A DNA stretch of 64,000 nucleotides from Clostridia bacterium (GTDB lineage: Bacteria > Bacillota > Clostridia > Christensenellales > Aristaeellaceae): assembly GCA_017465155.1 (NCBI GenBank), contig JAFTWV010000127.1:1-64000 (forward strand). Reading direction: 5' to 3'. A program made the translations under genes and the position numbers. Within the stretch, counting starts at the first letter, position 1. Every line of letters begins with the position of its first letter. The notes under the pieces were generated by a model that was not told the DNA's origin, did not search any database, and was given only the letters and a program-made list of their open reading frames with translations. Of the stretch, positions 24,368-34,542 are shown one piece after another.

Positions 24368-24577
24368 TTACAGCATCTTTACGGGCTTGAAGCCTTTCTT
24401 TTCCACAGCTGCAAACAGCGCGTCGTCTGTGACCGTTTCTTCACAGGTAACAACGGCAGTCTTGGCAGACAGATCAACCACTGCTGCGCTTACGCCGGGA
24501 ACAGCGTTCAGTACCTTTTCAACGCTTGCCTTACAGTGATTGCACATCATGCCTTCCACGAGCATCTTCTTTTCCAT
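24368..24577 (-). CDS. heavy-metal-associated (CopZ-like) protein
   Basis: A 69-residue single HMA domain with the metal motif GMMCNHC (M-x-C-x-x-C, residues about 9-15), the SVEKVLNAVPGV helix and the VVDLSAKTAVV strand. Such proteins bind Cu(I) or similar soft metals and pass them to P-type ATPases or repressors; no ATPase is nearby. It follows scpB by 22 bases and shares the operon ending at the terminator at 24316. Confidence 0.88.
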   Translation of the reverse strand: MEKKMLVEGMMCNHCKASVEKVLNAVPGVSAAVVDLSAKTAVVTCEETVTDDALFAAVEKKGFKPVKML

Positions 24578-24599
24578 GTTTTTGCCTCCTTTTTTCTTG

Positions 24600-25205
24600 T
24601 CAGGGAATCAGTTCGGGAATGTCGCCGAGATATTCGTCTTCATGCGTTTCCACGGGAACCTCCGGCATGGGCGGGAGATCTTCCAGAGTGGATAATCCAA
24701 AGTGAGCAAGGAAATTCTCCGTTGTGCCATAGAGAATCGGACGGCCCAACGCTTCCTTTCTGCCTACCTCCATGATCAGCTCCTTGTTTACAAGAGACTG
24801 AAGGGAGTAATCGCATTTTACGCCGCGGATCTGTTCGACCTCAGCTCTCGTGACAGGCTGCTTGTATGCCACAACAGCCAGTGTCTCCATTGCAGCCTGC
24901 GAAAGTGATTGCTTCTGTACAGGCTGCAGAAGGTGCACAACATCCGCGGAATAGAGCGCGCGGGTGGCCAGCTGCACCTGATGTCCAAACCGTCGAAGCG
25001 TGAAGCCACGCTGACCAAAGTCATATTCATCGCGAATCCGCGTCAGCTCTGTTTCAACCTCGCGTACAGATACATTCAGCGCGCGGGCAAGATCCTCCAC
25101 ACGAACCGGCTCGCCAGCGACAAAGAGAATCGCTTCGATCCGGCCTGCGAGATTACCGCCCTGCTCCTGTACCTCTGCAGGTTCAATGTGTTCTGTTTCG
25201 CTCAT
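24600..25205 (-). CDS. scpB: segregation and condensation protein B
   Basis: A 201-residue ScpB with two winged-helix domains (GRIEAILFVAGEPV at the start, LAVVAYKQPVTRAEVEQIRG in the second). It forms the SMC-ScpA-ScpB condensin complex with ScpA for chromosome segregation. Its start overlaps the scpA stop by four bases. Confidence 0.95.
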   Translation of the reverse strand: MSETEHIEPAEVQEQGGNLAGRIEAILFVAGEPVRVEDLARALNVSVREVETELTRIRDEYDFGQRGFTLRRFGHQVQLATRALYSADVVHLLQPVQKQSLSQAAMETLAVVAYKQPVTRAEVEQIRGVKCDYSLQSLVNKELIMEVGRKEALGRPILYGTTENFLAHFGLSTLEDLPPMPEVPVETHEDEYLGDIPELIP

Positions 25206-25960
25206 GTGCTTTCCTCCGTAACCTCGCGTCGTCCCGGATATAGGATGATATCGCCGTATATGCCCTCCTGCTCAATATGGGTCTCGCCCAGTTTCAGCAG
25301 CTCCAGCAGTGCCAGGAACAGTGTCACGACCTCTTCCTTTGTCGGTACGTCGCTGAAGGCCTCTTCAAAGCGGAGGCAACCCTTGCGCCGCATTCCCTTG
25401 AGAAGTGTGAGCATGCATTCCTGCACATTATGCTCGTCACGGCGGATATCACGCGGCGCATAATGATTGACCTCGGGGGTATCGTCCGTTTTTTCAGGCT
25501 TTCGTGCCCATATCCGGAGGAAGGCTTCTGTCAGCCCCTGCAGCGTGAGACCGACAAGCTCCGTTTCCTGAGGCGGCAAGGGATATTCCTCAGGGAGCTT
25601 GGTGAACAGATTGCCGGCAGCACGCTCAAACTGCTTCATCGCATCCGCCGTTTCACGGAATCGCTTGTACTCTTCCAAACGGCGAATCAGCGCCTGCTCA
25701 GGATCTTCCTCGCCTTCCTCCACCCTCGGCGGACGGGGCAGCATCGCGCGTGACTTAATCTCCAGCAGCGTTGCCGCCATGACAAGGAAATCTGTCGCTT
25801 CATCCATGTCCAGGTCAGGCGCGCTGCGAACCAGCACAATGTACTGGTCCGTGATCTGGCTGACAAAGATGTCCTTGATGTCGATTTTTTCCTTGTTGAT
25901 CAGGAATAGCAGCAGATCAAGAGGGCCATCAAAGTCTTTCAATTGAAAGGTCAGTGCCAT
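25202..25960 (-). CDS. scpA: segregation and condensation protein A
   Basis: A 252-residue kleisin: N-terminal FDGPLDLLLFLINKEKIDI, which contacts the SMC head neck, the MAATLLEIKSRAMLP helix, and a C-terminal winged helix (SDVPTKEEVVTLFLALLELLKLG). Lies 11 bases after the M50 protease gene in a typical order. Confidence 0.95.
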   Translation of the reverse strand: MALTFQLKDFDGPLDLLLFLINKEKIDIKDIFVSQITDQYIVLVRSAPDLDMDEATDFLVMAATLLEIKSRAMLPRPPRVEEGEEDPEQALIRRLEEYKRFRETADAMKQFERAAGNLFTKLPEEYPLPPQETELVGLTLQGLTEAFLRIWARKPEKTDDTPEVNHYAPRDIRRDEHNVQECMLTLLKGMRRKGCLRFEEAFSDVPTKEEVVTLFLALLELLKLGETHIEQEGIYGDIILYPGRREVTEEST

Positions 25961-25971
25961 TACGTCTCTCC

Positions 25972-26796
25972 TTACAGCTGGCCGGTCAGCATCAGGAGCG
26001 TCCTGACGACGGCAGAACCAACAAATTCGTTGGCTTTGATCAGAATGTCATTCAGCACGCCCGTAAAAATCAGCACAACCAGAAGCACCCTCGTCATCTG
26101 GAACAGCTTTGAATTCAAGCCCAGCTTTCCCTGGAACAGCGTATCGTTCAGCAGATGATAACCGTCCAGCGGCGGAATAGGCAGAAAGTTGAAGATTGCA
26201 AGGGACAGGTTGACGTCCGCCATCAGCAGCAGGAAGCGCTGAACATATATCAGCCATGCATGCTGGAAATAAGGCTCCATTCCCTCAAAGGACGCGCCAT
26301 ATGCAATCCCCTGTGCATACATGCAGGCTTCGCTGCTGCCGAATACGTTGACAAGTCCTTCTGCAGAGCCATAAACAAACTTGACAATTGTGATGAAATT
26401 CGGCTGCCATAGAAAGCTGTTCACGATGATACTCACAGCAGAACATATCAGGAACAGCGTCAAATTGGTGACAATACCAGCTATCGAGACAAGAAAATCG
26501 TCCCTGCGGTAATTGCCGAAATTGCGCGGATTGACCGGGACAGGCTTCGCCCAGCCGAATCCGAGCAGAAACATGCACAATGTACCGATCGGGTCCAGAT
26601 GCTTTGCAGGATTCAGCGAAAGTCTCCCCATCATCTTTGCCGTCGGATCGCCGCATCGCAGCGCCATGTAGCCATGCGCACATTCGTGCAGGATCAGGCT
26701 CGTCAGCACAACCGCCACTGTATATGCCATGTAGATGGCAAAGCCGGCTGGATCGCTCTTCAGCCATTCGATATATAGCTCGGTTCTGTCAAACAT
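25972..26796 (-). CDS. site-2 protease family (M50) membrane metalloprotease
   Basis: A 274-residue polytopic membrane protein with zinc site HECAH (37-41) and the second motif PIPPLDGYHLL (third ligand Asp) near 210. This is the short YdiL/SREBP S2P-like branch without PDZ that commonly precedes scpA in Clostridia; its substrate is unknown. Start ATG 26796 has GAGGAAAG just upstream; the 30 codons further upstream lack a ribosome site and overlap the divergent gene's leader. Confidence 0.9.
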   Translation of the reverse strand: MFDRTELYIEWLKSDPAGFAIYMAYTVAVVLTSLILHECAHGYMALRCGDPTAKMMGRLSLNPAKHLDPIGTLCMFLLGFGWAKPVPVNPRNFGNYRRDDFLVSIAGIVTNLTLFLICSAVSIIVNSFLWQPNFITIVKFVYGSAEGLVNVFGSSEACMYAQGIAYGASFEGMEPYFQHAWLIYVQRFLLLMADVNLSLAIFNFLPIPPLDGYHLLNDTLFQGKLGLNSKLFQMTRVLLVVLIFTGVLNDILIKANEFVGSAVVRTLLMLTGQL

Positions 26797-26870
26797 TTCT
26801 TTCCTCTTTTCATCATGCGCGCCGGAATGGCAGCATAGGGTACAACACCAAGAAATAAGGAGGCTTCCGC

Positions 26871-27314
26871 ATGAGCGAAACCGCACCGAACAACAGCTTC
26901 AACGTTCCACCGGATCAGGACTTCAACACCGTCAGCTTCCAGGGCTCGATGCAGCAGGTACTGCAGGAGAACATCGGCAACTACGTTATTGTGGAATTTC
27001 TCATCGGAACCGGAAGTCTGATCAGCCGGCAGGGCATCCTGTACAGCGTTGCTACCCAGTTTCTGGTGCTGTATGATGAGTTTGAGTCCCGGTATGTCGT
27101 TTGCGATATTTTCTCAGTGAAGTTTGTAACCTTCCTGCTGCCAGGCTATCGACCGGGGCAAATCCCTGCAGGCGAGGCAGTCCCATACGGGAGTACAGGT
27201 ACATCCGCCTCAGGAGAGGAGAGCACTGCAGTCGCTTCCATGCAGGAAGCCATGACCCCCGCACAGGCCGCGTACGCGCACACCATCCGCCGCGGCACGG
27301 GTACTCGCCGCTGA
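26871..27314 (+). CDS. small coat-like protein, GerQ-like architecture
   Basis: A 147-residue protein: hydrophilic N-terminus (to about 25), a central 65-residue beta-rich domain MQQVLQENIGNYVIVEFLIG, then GILYSVATQFLVLYDE and DIFSVKFVTFLLPGY, and a disordered Ser/Glu/Ala C-terminus. The arrangement (a short N-terminus, then L-x-x-N-x-G-x-x-V-x-V-x-F, a strand ending in V-L-x-D and finally V-x-F-V-T-F) is like GerQ/YlzA-type spore coat proteins, but sequence identity is low and the call is tentative. RBS AAGGAGG precedes ATG 26871. Divergent from M50 and convergent with ligA, whose stop abuts. Confidence 0.6.
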   Translation: MSETAPNNSFNVPPDQDFNTVSFQGSMQQVLQENIGNYVIVEFLIGTGSLISRQGILYSVATQFLVLYDEFESRYVVCDIFSVKFVTFLLPGYRPGQIPAGEAVPYGSTGTSASGEESTAVASMQEAMTPAQAAYAHTIRRGTGTRR

Positions 27315-29279
27315 TCAGCTGCCAACGCGCCGGAGCAGCTCTGCTTCGTCAATAACCTCCAGGCCCAGGGACTGGGCCTTGGTCAGTTTACTGCCTGCCG
27401 CCTCGCCAGCAACGACGAAGGCGGTTTTTTTGCTGACGGAAGAAACCGCTGTCCCGCCATTTTTGCGTATCAGCTCCTCTGCATCCTTTCTGGAAAGGCT
27501 GGGCAGCGTTCCAGTCACCACGATGCTCATACCGCTGAACACACCCTCCGACTTCCCTTCCGCTTCCTGCGGCTGCACACCTGCGGCAAGCAGACGTTCG
27601 ATCATAGCCGTATTCTCCGGGAAGGAGAAAAACTCAAGGACACTCTGCGCAACGATATCACCGACATCCGGAATGGCAACAAGCTCCTCTGCAGTGGCCT
27701 GCTGTACCTTTGCAAGGGTGCCAAAGGTATTGGCGAGGTCGCGTGCCGTCTTCCGTCCGATGTTCGGGATGCCTATGGCATGAAGAAAAGCATCCAGTGT
27801 ACAGTGCTTGCTCTTGTCCAGCGCAGACAGCAGCTTCGCAGCCTTCCGCTCCTTGAATCCCTCAAGAGACAAAGCCTGTTCCATGGTGATGGTATACAGA
27901 TCAGCGCAGTCACGGACGTTCATCTGATCATACAGCTGTGCGATGGTCTTCTCAGACAGGCCTTCCACGTCCATTGCGTCACGACTGACGAAATGGCTCA
28001 TGCGGGCGATGGCTTGCGGACGACAGCTTGCACGGTTCATGCAAAACAGATGCGCGCCGCGCTCAATCAGCTGACTTCCACATGCGGGACAGAAGGAGGG
28101 CGGCGTAATTTCCTTCTCTCCCTCTGCCACCTCTCCTACGCGGCCCATGATCTCCGGGATAACGTCGTTGGAGCGGCGTATCCATACCGGAGCACCGATA
28201 GCGACACGCTTGCGCTGTATATCACCGTAGTTGTTCAGCGTCGCCTTTCGAACCGTCACACCATAGAAATCAACCGGATCAAGGTGCGCCAGAGGCGTCA
28301 GCTTGCCTGTGCGCCCCAGCTCCCATGTAACCTCACGAAGGACGGTCGTTGTCTCTTCTGCTTCAAACTTATATGCAACAGCCCAGCGCGGAAAGCGATC
28401 TGTGTATCCCATCTGTTCACGCAGATCGAAATCGCTGACCTTGATCAGGACACCGTCGATCAGGTAATCCAGCGTTGCACGAGCAGACTCGATCTCACGG
28501 ATACAGGCAATCAATGCGTCTCTGCTGCTGGGCCTGCCGAGATAATCACTGACCGGGAATCCATTCATACGCAGAAATTCCAGCATTTCCGGCTGGTTAT
28601 GAAACGGCGCATGATCAATGGTGCCCACCTGATAGAAAAACGCATCCAGCTGACGGGAAGCCGTGACAGCGGGATCAAGGTTGCGAATCGCACCGGCTGC
28701 TGCATTCCGGGCATTTTTGAGCGGTTCCTTCGCTGTGGCGTTGTATTTCTCCAACGCCGACAGACGCATGATACATTCTCCCTGTACCTCCAGAAGCCCC
28801 TTGTACGGGATCGTCAGCGGCACTGTGCGAATGGTCCGGGCCTGCGGCAGAATTGCCTCGCCGGTCACACCGTTTCCACGGGTTGCGGCCTGCACCAGCA
28901 TTCCGTTTTCATAAGTGAGATTCAGGGTCAGACCGTCAAATTTGTACTCAACACAGTATTGCAGGTCGGTTTTCCCGGCAAGTTTTTCCGTGCGGCGTAT
29001 CCAATCCTCCAGCGCCTCGATTGATTGAACCTTATCCATTGACCACAGTCTGTTCAAGTGTGTATGGGGTTCAAAGGAAGTCAGCGCTTCGCTGCCGACA
29101 CGGTGTGTGGGAGAATCGGGCAGTACCTCGCCCGTTTCTTTCTCCAGAGCTGACAGCTCGTCATAGAGCGCATCCCAGTCCTTATCCGACATGATGGGCT
29201 CGTCACTGAAATAGTAAGCACGGGCAGCCTCGTTCAGTCGGTCAACCATGGCACGCATCCTGGCAGCATGCTCAGTCAT
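27315..29279 (-). CDS. ligA: NAD-dependent DNA ligase
   Basis: A 654-residue LigA: Ia domain, adenylation Lys113 in EYKFDG, OB fold, zinc finger CPACG...CMNRASC, HhH repeats (about 490-555) and a C-terminal BRCT domain (GMSIVVTGTLPSLSRKDAEE). It seals nicks with NAD+. Start overlaps pcrA within four bases. Last gene of yerC-pcrA-ligA. Confidence 0.97.
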   Translation of the reverse strand: MTEHAARMRAMVDRLNEAARAYYFSDEPIMSDKDWDALYDELSALEKETGEVLPDSPTHRVGSEALTSFEPHTHLNRLWSMDKVQSIEALEDWIRRTEKLAGKTDLQYCVEYKFDGLTLNLTYENGMLVQAATRGNGVTGEAILPQARTIRTVPLTIPYKGLLEVQGECIMRLSALEKYNATAKEPLKNARNAAAGAIRNLDPAVTASRQLDAFFYQVGTIDHAPFHNQPEMLEFLRMNGFPVSDYLGRPSSRDALIACIREIESARATLDYLIDGVLIKVSDFDLREQMGYTDRFPRWAVAYKFEAEETTTVLREVTWELGRTGKLTPLAHLDPVDFYGVTVRKATLNNYGDIQRKRVAIGAPVWIRRSNDVIPEIMGRVGEVAEGEKEITPPSFCPACGSQLIERGAHLFCMNRASCRPQAIARMSHFVSRDAMDVEGLSEKTIAQLYDQMNVRDCADLYTITMEQALSLEGFKERKAAKLLSALDKSKHCTLDAFLHAIGIPNIGRKTARDLANTFGTLAKVQQATAEELVAIPDVGDIVAQSVLEFFSFPENTAMIERLLAAGVQPQEAEGKSEGVFSGMSIVVTGTLPSLSRKDAEELIRKNGGTAVSSVSKKTAFVVAGEAAGSKLTKAQSLGLEVIDEAELLRRVGS

Positions 29280-29282
29280 GTT

Positions 29283-31589
29283 TTAGTCCTCCAGCTTGAC
29301 AATGGGCACCACAGACAGCGCAAATTCCTTCACGCCGTATGCCGTAAACTCAATTCTGATGCGGGCTGCATTGCCGCTGCCCGTCACGGAAACAACATTT
29401 CCCTCACCGAACTTCAGATGCCGTACGCGGTCGCCGGGCTTATACAGGTTCTGCATGGCACTGGCTGCAACGCTTCGGGCTGCTGAGCCGACAAAGCCCT
29501 GCTGAACACCGGGAATATTCAGCGCGCCGGGACGTCCGCCTGCACCAGGCATGCCATAGCCTGGCTTGACAGGAGCACCATATCCGCCGCGGCTGGCAGG
29601 GGCATTGTTTCTGGCGCCGTATCCACGCTGTCTCTGCGGCTGCGCACGATTCCCGAACAGTTCGTTCATGCCGGCCATCTCATCCTGCAAAAGACGCGCG
29701 GGAATCTCATCCAGAAAACGGCTGGGGGCATTATGGTTCACCTGATTGTACAGCATGCGCTGCTTCGCACGGGAGATAAACAGACGCTTCTGCGCACGGG
29801 TAATGCCGACATAGCAAAGACGGCGTTCTTCCTCCATGCGAGTATCGTCCATAAGGCTGCGTGAGGACGGGAATATCCCTTCCTCCAGGCCAGTCATGAA
29901 AACATTGGGGAATTCGAGGCCCTTGGCAGAATGCAGGGTCATGAGCGTTACATAGCCGCGTCCCTCGTCCTCTGCCTGATCAAGGTCTGTGACGAGCGAC
30001 ACATTCTCCAGATAATCCTCCAGTGTCGGATTTTCGGTGGCCTTGCAGTATTCATCAACGGCGCCGAGGAATTCCTGAATGTTCTCCACGCGGGAACGTG
30101 CCTCGTCCGTGTCTTCTTTCTTATACTGCTCCATCAGGCCCGTCTTTTCCACCAGCATGTTTACGAAGTCATTCACCGGCATGGTATCCTTCATGGCCAT
30201 CAGCATCGTCATCAGCATGAAGAAATCCGTGACGCACTTTCGAGGCCGTGAAGACAGACTCTCAGGGATGTCCGACAGCGCGCTGTAAAGGGGCATGTCG
30301 TTTTCGTGCGCATGGTTCATCAGCTCCTGTACGGTGCTTTCGCCGATCGCGCGCTTGGGGACGTTGATGATGCGCCGCAGGGACACGTCGTCCGCAGGGT
30401 TGACAATCACCCGCAGGTACGCCACCACATCCCTGACTTCCTTGCGGTCATAGAACTTCTGTCCGCCAAAGACCTTGTATGGAATGCCGGAACGCATCAG
30501 CATTTCTTCTACCACACGCGACTGAGCGTTGGTACGATACAGCACAGCCATGTTGCCATAGCCTTCACCGTGGCGGTTCATCTGTCGGATGCGATCGGCA
30601 ATCCATGCCGCCTCCTCGCGTTCATCGCCCGCCGCAAACAGTCGGATCGGTTCTCCCTCGCCGCTTTCGGTCCACAGAGCCTTTTCCTTGCGCCCGGCAT
30701 TGTGCGCGATTACCTGATTGGCTGCATCAAGAATATTGGCTGTGGAGCGGTAATTCTGCTCCAGCTTGATTACCTTCGCATCCGGGTAATCCTTTTCGAA
30801 ATCAAGGATGTTGCGGATATCCGCGCCTCGCCAACCATAGATGGACTGATCGTCGTCACCGACGACGCACAGGTTGCGGCTTTCGTCGGTAATCAGCTTG
30901 ATCATCATGTACTGGGCGTAGTTTGTATCCTGATACTCGTCGACCATGACATAGCGGAAACGGCGGCGATAGCTTTCCAGCACCGGCGGATGATCCGCCA
31001 GCAGCTCAAGCGTCTTGACCAGCAGGTCATCAAAATCGAGCGCATTATTGGCCTTCAGCCGCGTCTCGTATTCGAGGAATACGTTGTGGATCATCTGGCT
31101 GCGGTAATCCCGCTCGGACTGCTGGAACCACTCGTCCGGTCCCATCAGCCTGTTCTTGGCATCCGAAATCTTCGACTTCAGTTCACGGACAGGCAGGAAC
31201 TTGTCGTCAATATTCAGGCGTTTGAGAATTTCCTTAAGCACCGCCTGCTGATCATCATCGTCATAAATGACAAAGGAACGGGTATAGCCAAGCTTTTCGA
31301 TATCCCGACGCAGAATACGTGCACAGGTCGAATGGAAGGTGGAGATCCAGGCGTCCTCCGCACTGTCTCCCACCAGATTGGCAATGCGTTCCTTCATTTC
31401 CTTCGCAGCCTTATTGGTAAAGGTCAGCGCGAGAATATTGTAAGCAGGAACGCCATGATCCAGCAGATTGGCCACGCGGCATGTCAGAGCACGCGTTTTG
31501 CCACTGCCTGCGCCGGCAAGGATCAGCACCGGCCCCTCCAGGGTTTCCGCTGCAAGCCGCTGCTGGGGATTAAGCATACTCAGGTCCAT
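29283..31589 (-). CDS. pcrA: UvrD/PcrA-type DNA helicase
   Basis: A 768-residue superfamily 1A 3'-5' helicase. Walker A is GAGSGKT (26-32); also present are DEYQDTNY, the motif GDDDQSIYGWRGAD, QNYRS, VTLMTLHSAKGLEFP and VGITRAQK. The C-terminus is glycine/arginine-rich followed by a Tudor-like fold (GDRVRHLKFGEGNVV). It unwinds DNA in repair, plasmid replication and fork-conflict resolution. Confidence 0.97.
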   Translation of the reverse strand: MDLSMLNPQQRLAAETLEGPVLILAGAGSGKTRALTCRVANLLDHGVPAYNILALTFTNKAAKEMKERIANLVGDSAEDAWISTFHSTCARILRRDIEKLGYTRSFVIYDDDDQQAVLKEILKRLNIDDKFLPVRELKSKISDAKNRLMGPDEWFQQSERDYRSQMIHNVFLEYETRLKANNALDFDDLLVKTLELLADHPPVLESYRRRFRYVMVDEYQDTNYAQYMMIKLITDESRNLCVVGDDDQSIYGWRGADIRNILDFEKDYPDAKVIKLEQNYRSTANILDAANQVIAHNAGRKEKALWTESGEGEPIRLFAAGDEREEAAWIADRIRQMNRHGEGYGNMAVLYRTNAQSRVVEEMLMRSGIPYKVFGGQKFYDRKEVRDVVAYLRVIVNPADDVSLRRIINVPKRAIGESTVQELMNHAHENDMPLYSALSDIPESLSSRPRKCVTDFFMLMTMLMAMKDTMPVNDFVNMLVEKTGLMEQYKKEDTDEARSRVENIQEFLGAVDEYCKATENPTLEDYLENVSLVTDLDQAEDEGRGYVTLMTLHSAKGLEFPNVFMTGLEEGIFPSSRSLMDDTRMEEERRLCYVGITRAQKRLFISRAKQRMLYNQVNHNAPSRFLDEIPARLLQDEMAGMNELFGNRAQPQRQRGYGARNNAPASRGGYGAPVKPGYGMPGAGGRPGALNIPGVQQGFVGSAARSVAASAMQNLYKPGDRVRHLKFGEGNVVSVTGSGNAARIRIEFTAYGVKEFALSVVPIVKLED

Positions 31590-31636
31590 CTTGTGCTACC
31601 TCAAGCTTTCTGATAAATCGGGCCTTCCAAGGTTCA

Positions 31637-31945
31637 TCATTCGTGTTCGGATGCTTCGGGCTGCAGCGCATTCAGGACACGATTATAGCCGTCAGCACCG
31701 TAATTCAGCGCTCGGTTGACGCGGCTGATGGTTGCAGAAGATGCACCCGTCTGCCGGGCGATCTCCTGATAAGTCACGCCGTGCCTGAGCAGCACGGCTA
31801 CTTCAAGCCGCTGCGCCATGCTCTTGATTTCTGCGATGGTACAGATATCCTCAAAAAAACGGTACGCATCATCGGTGGTTTCAAGCGTCAGCACCGCCTT
31901 CATCAGCAAGTCGGTCTGTTCGCTCTTTACCCTTGGTTCAAACAT
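31637..31945 (-). CDS. yerC: YerC/YecD family TrpR-related regulator
   Basis: A 102-residue helical protein with TrpR-like DNA-binding region: AEIKSMAQRLEVAVLLRHG, TYQEIARQTGASSATISRVNRAL (HTH). In Bacillota it is encoded before pcrA-ligA. The start ATG 31945 follows AAAGGAG nine bases upstream; 12 in-frame codons further up lack one. Its targets are not known from the sequence. Confidence 0.9.
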   Translation of the reverse strand: MFEPRVKSEQTDLLMKAVLTLETTDDAYRFFEDICTIAEIKSMAQRLEVAVLLRHGVTYQEIARQTGASSATISRVNRALNYGADGYNRVLNALQPEASEHE

Positions 31946-32004
31946 GGCTGCGCGCTCCTTTCCCGCATGGCATAGTTTCACACTTTACCATAATGCATAT
32001 GTTC

Positions 32005-32018
32005 ATTATAGCACATTT
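32005..32018 (-). promoter_or_regulatory. extended -10 promoter of yerC-pcrA-ligA
   Basis: Minus strand TGCTATAAT (TATAAT at 32005-32010, TG at 32012-32013). No convincing -35. The 326-base divergent gap to glnA is A/T-rich and otherwise holds the glnA promoters. Confidence 0.5.
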
Positions 32019-32133
32019 TTCATTCTTTGAACAGGTTTTTATATATATTCATGCCGTGATAAACGTAAATTTCGCAGCCATCCGGATCAGCATGTATTAT
32101 ATGGTATTATATGAACAATACTGCGCCATCACC

Positions 32134-32195
32134 TTGAACAAAACGAGCTCAGAAGCATAAAAAAGCTTGACAAATCAAGCATTTCCAGCTATGCT
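32134..32195 (+). promoter_or_regulatory. glnA upstream region, two candidate promoters
   Basis: Candidate 1: TTGACA (32167-32172), 17 bases, TATGCT (32190-32195), the -35 embedded in a GCTTGA-CAAA-TCAAGC hairpin that could be an operator. Candidate 2: TTGAAC (32134-32139), 16 bases, CATAAA (32156-32161). No glutamine riboswitch or GlnR box was recognised. Confidence 0.45.
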
Positions 32196-32271
32196 GACAA
32201 AGTGTTTCTGCAAGCATAGCTGCGGTCTGCGTCCTGTGCGCGCCGCCGTGTCCATAAAGGAGGAATCCCCC

Positions 32272-34353
32272 ATGGCCCGGATGGAAGAGCTCTTTGGCAG
32301 CAACGTTTTCAATGACGAGGTAATGCAGCGTCGCTTGCCTCGCGATACATACAAGGCCCTGCACAAAACCATTGCCGACGGTCGTCCGCTGAACCCGCAG
32401 ATGGCTAACATTGTCGCCAATGCCATGAAGGACTGGGCTGTTGAAAAGGGTGTGACCCATTATACCCACTGGTTCCAGCCGATGAACGGCGTAACCGCGG
32501 AAAAGCACGACAGCTTCATCACCCCCCGGGAGGGCGGCAAAATCATTCTGGAGTTCTCCGGAAAGGAGCTGGTACACGGAGAGAGCGACGCGTCCTCCTT
32601 CCCCTCCGGCGGACTGCGCGCTACCTTTGAAGCCCGCGGCTATACAGCATGGGATCCTACCAGCTACGCCTTCATCAAGGACGGCGTATTGTGTATCCCC
32701 ACGGCATTCTGCTCCTATGGCGGCGAAGCGCTGGATGCAAAGACGCCTCTGCTGCGCTCGATGGAAGCGCTCAATAAGCAGGCTGTGCGCGTACTGAAGC
32801 TCTTTGGCCGCGACGCCACCCGTGTAACCCCCACAGTCGGTCCCGAGCAGGAGTATTTCCTGATCGACCGCAAGCTCTTTGACCAGCGTAAGGATCTGAT
32901 TTTCACCGGTCGGACACTCTTTGGCAACAAGCCCCCCAAGGGGCAGGAGCTGGATGATCATTATTCCGGCGCCATCAAGCCCCGCGTGAAGGCCTTCATG
33001 ACCGAGCTGGATGAGGAGCTGTGGAAGCTGGGTGTTCTGGCCAAAACCGAGCACAATGAGGTTGCTCCTGCGCAGCATGAGCTTGCCCCCATCTACGCCA
33101 TCACTACCGTCGCAACCGACCATAATCAGCTCACGATGGAGCTGATGAAGAAGGTGGCGCTGCGCCACGGTCTGGTCTGCCTGCTGCACGAAAAGCCCTT
33201 CGCCGGTGTGAACGGATCCGGTAAGCACAACAACTGGTCCATGTCCACCAACACAGGCTACAACCTGCTGGAGCCCGGTGACGACCCTGCCTCCTCTGCG
33301 CAGTTCCTGCTGTTCCTGACCGCCGTGATCAAGGCTGTGGACGATCATGCAGATCTTCTGCGTGTTACAACTGCCACGGCCGGCAACGATCATCGTCTTG
33401 GTGCAGGCGAAGCGCCGCCCGCGATCATCTCCATGTTCCTTGGCGACGAGCTGACTGCGATTGTCGACAGCCTTCTGGCTGATCAGGAGTATCATTCTGC
33501 CCAGAAGCAGGATCTTGAGATCGGTGTGTCTGTGCTGCCCAAGTTCCCCAAGGACAATACAGACCGCAACCGTACCTCGCCCTTCGCCTTCACTGGCAAC
33601 AAGTTCGAGTTCCGCAGCCTTGGCGCTTCAGCATCCATTTCGGATACCAACGTGGTGCTCAACACCATCGTTGCTGATGTACTGATGCAGTTTGCCGATA
33701 CGCTTGAAAAGGCAGACAGTTTCAAAACCACGCTGCACAGCCTGATTGTCGAGACGCTGCGCAAGCATTACCGCATCATCTTCAACGGAAACGGCTATTC
33801 TCCTGAATGGGTGGAGGAAGCTGCCCGCCGCGGACTTCCCAACCTGCCCAACACAGTGTCAGCGCTCCCGCGTCTGGTGGATCAGAAGAACATTGATCTA
33901 TTTGCCCGCCACAACGTTTTTACCGAGAAGGAGCTTCGTTCCCGCTACGAAATCAACCTTGAGTATTACGCCAAGGTGGTCAACATCGAAGCGGAAACAT
34001 GCCTGATGATGGCGGAGAGGCAGATCCTGCCGGCCTGCATCAAGTACGGCGGTGAACTGGCCCGCACTGTCAACGATATCCGTACCGCTGGCCTTGAGCC
34101 CATTGCGGAAGCCCGTCTGCTGACCAAGATCACCGAGCGCAATGCTACGCTCTATGCGGCGATTCATCAGCTGCGCAAGGTAATTCGAGCATCCTTCCAG
34201 TCGGAATCTGCTCTGGAGAACGCCCTGCACGAAAACAACGCGGTCATCCCCGCCATGAATGCAGTCCGTGCTGCCGCCGACGATTTGGAGACGCTCGTCG
34301 GAAAGGAATACTGGCCCTTCCCAACCTACGAGGATTTGCTGTTCAACGTATGA
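32272..34353 (+). CDS. glnN: glutamine synthetase type III
   Basis: 693 residues, the size of the GSIII family (about 700). It has the N-terminal DxF...LP-type start, GSIII-specific [17 protein letters not shown] and [14 protein letters not shown] (beginning of the catalytic fold), [13 protein letters not shown] (metal and glutamate ligands), [15 protein letters not shown], and [14 protein letters not shown]. It makes glutamine from glutamate, NH4+ and ATP. The start ATG 32272 follows AAAGGAGGAA; the upstream in-frame codons pass through the promoter area. Confidence 0.95.
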   Translation: MARMEELFGSNVFNDEVMQRRLPRDTYKALHKTIADGRPLNPQMANIVANAMKDWAVEKGVTHYTHWFQPMNGVTAEKHDSFITPREGGKIILEFSGKELVHGESDASSFPSGGLRATFEARGYTAWDPTSYAFIKDGVLCIPTAFCSYGGEALDAKTPLLRSMEALNKQAVRVLKLFGRDATRVTPTVGPEQEYFLIDRKLFDQRKDLIFTGRTLFGNKPPKGQELDDHYSGAIKPRVKAFMTELDEELWKLGVLAKTEHNEVAPAQHELAPIYAITTVATDHNQLTMELMKKVALRHGLVCLLHEKPFAGVNGSGKHNNWSMSTNTGYNLLEPGDDPASSAQFLLFLTAVIKAVDDHADLLRVTTATAGNDHRLGAGEAPPAIISMFLGDELTAIVDSLLADQEYHSAQKQDLEIGVSVLPKFPKDNTDRNRTSPFAFTGNKFEFRSLGASASISDTNVVLNTIVADVLMQFADTLEKADSFKTTLHSLIVETLRKHYRIIFNGNGYSPEWVEEAARRGLPNLPNTVSALPRLVDQKNIDLFARHNVFTEKELRSRYEINLEYYAKVVNIEAETCLMMAERQILPACIKYGGELARTVNDIRTAGLEPIAEARLLTKITERNATLYAAIHQLRKVIRASFQSESALENALHENNAVIPAMNAVRAAADDLETLVGKEYWPFPTYEDLLFNV

Positions 34354-34359
34354 TTCTTC

Positions 34360-34396
34360 CGGAGAGACGATTCGTCGCCTCTCCGCTTTTATTTCT
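34360..34396 (+). terminator. glnA terminator
   Basis: CGGAGAG and CTCTCCG arms then CTTTTATTTC. Confidence 0.8.
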
Positions 34397-34452
34397 CTCG
34401 ACAGATTGTATTTTTGATGTTGTATTCTTTTTGTCCTGAATTTCGTCCAGCA

Positions 34453-34481
34453 TTGACATCCTCCAAACGCTGTATTAAACT
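34453..34481 (+). promoter_or_regulatory. promoter of the ABC importer operon
   Basis: TTGACA (34453-34458), 17 bases, TAAACT (34476-34481), 62 bases before the substrate-binding protein start. No T-box motif is seen. Confidence 0.6.
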
Positions 34482-34542
34482 TACAGCTGTAGACGTGCAG
34501 GCCGCAGATGCCTGCATGGTAGTATTGAAGGAGGTCCCTACT

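Noticed and set aside
34354..34542. T-box (Trp/Tyr) in front of the PF04392 binding protein
   Set aside because: Such transporters often carry a T-box, but no AGGGTGG-type antiterminator or AGAGA motif is present in this 190-base leader.
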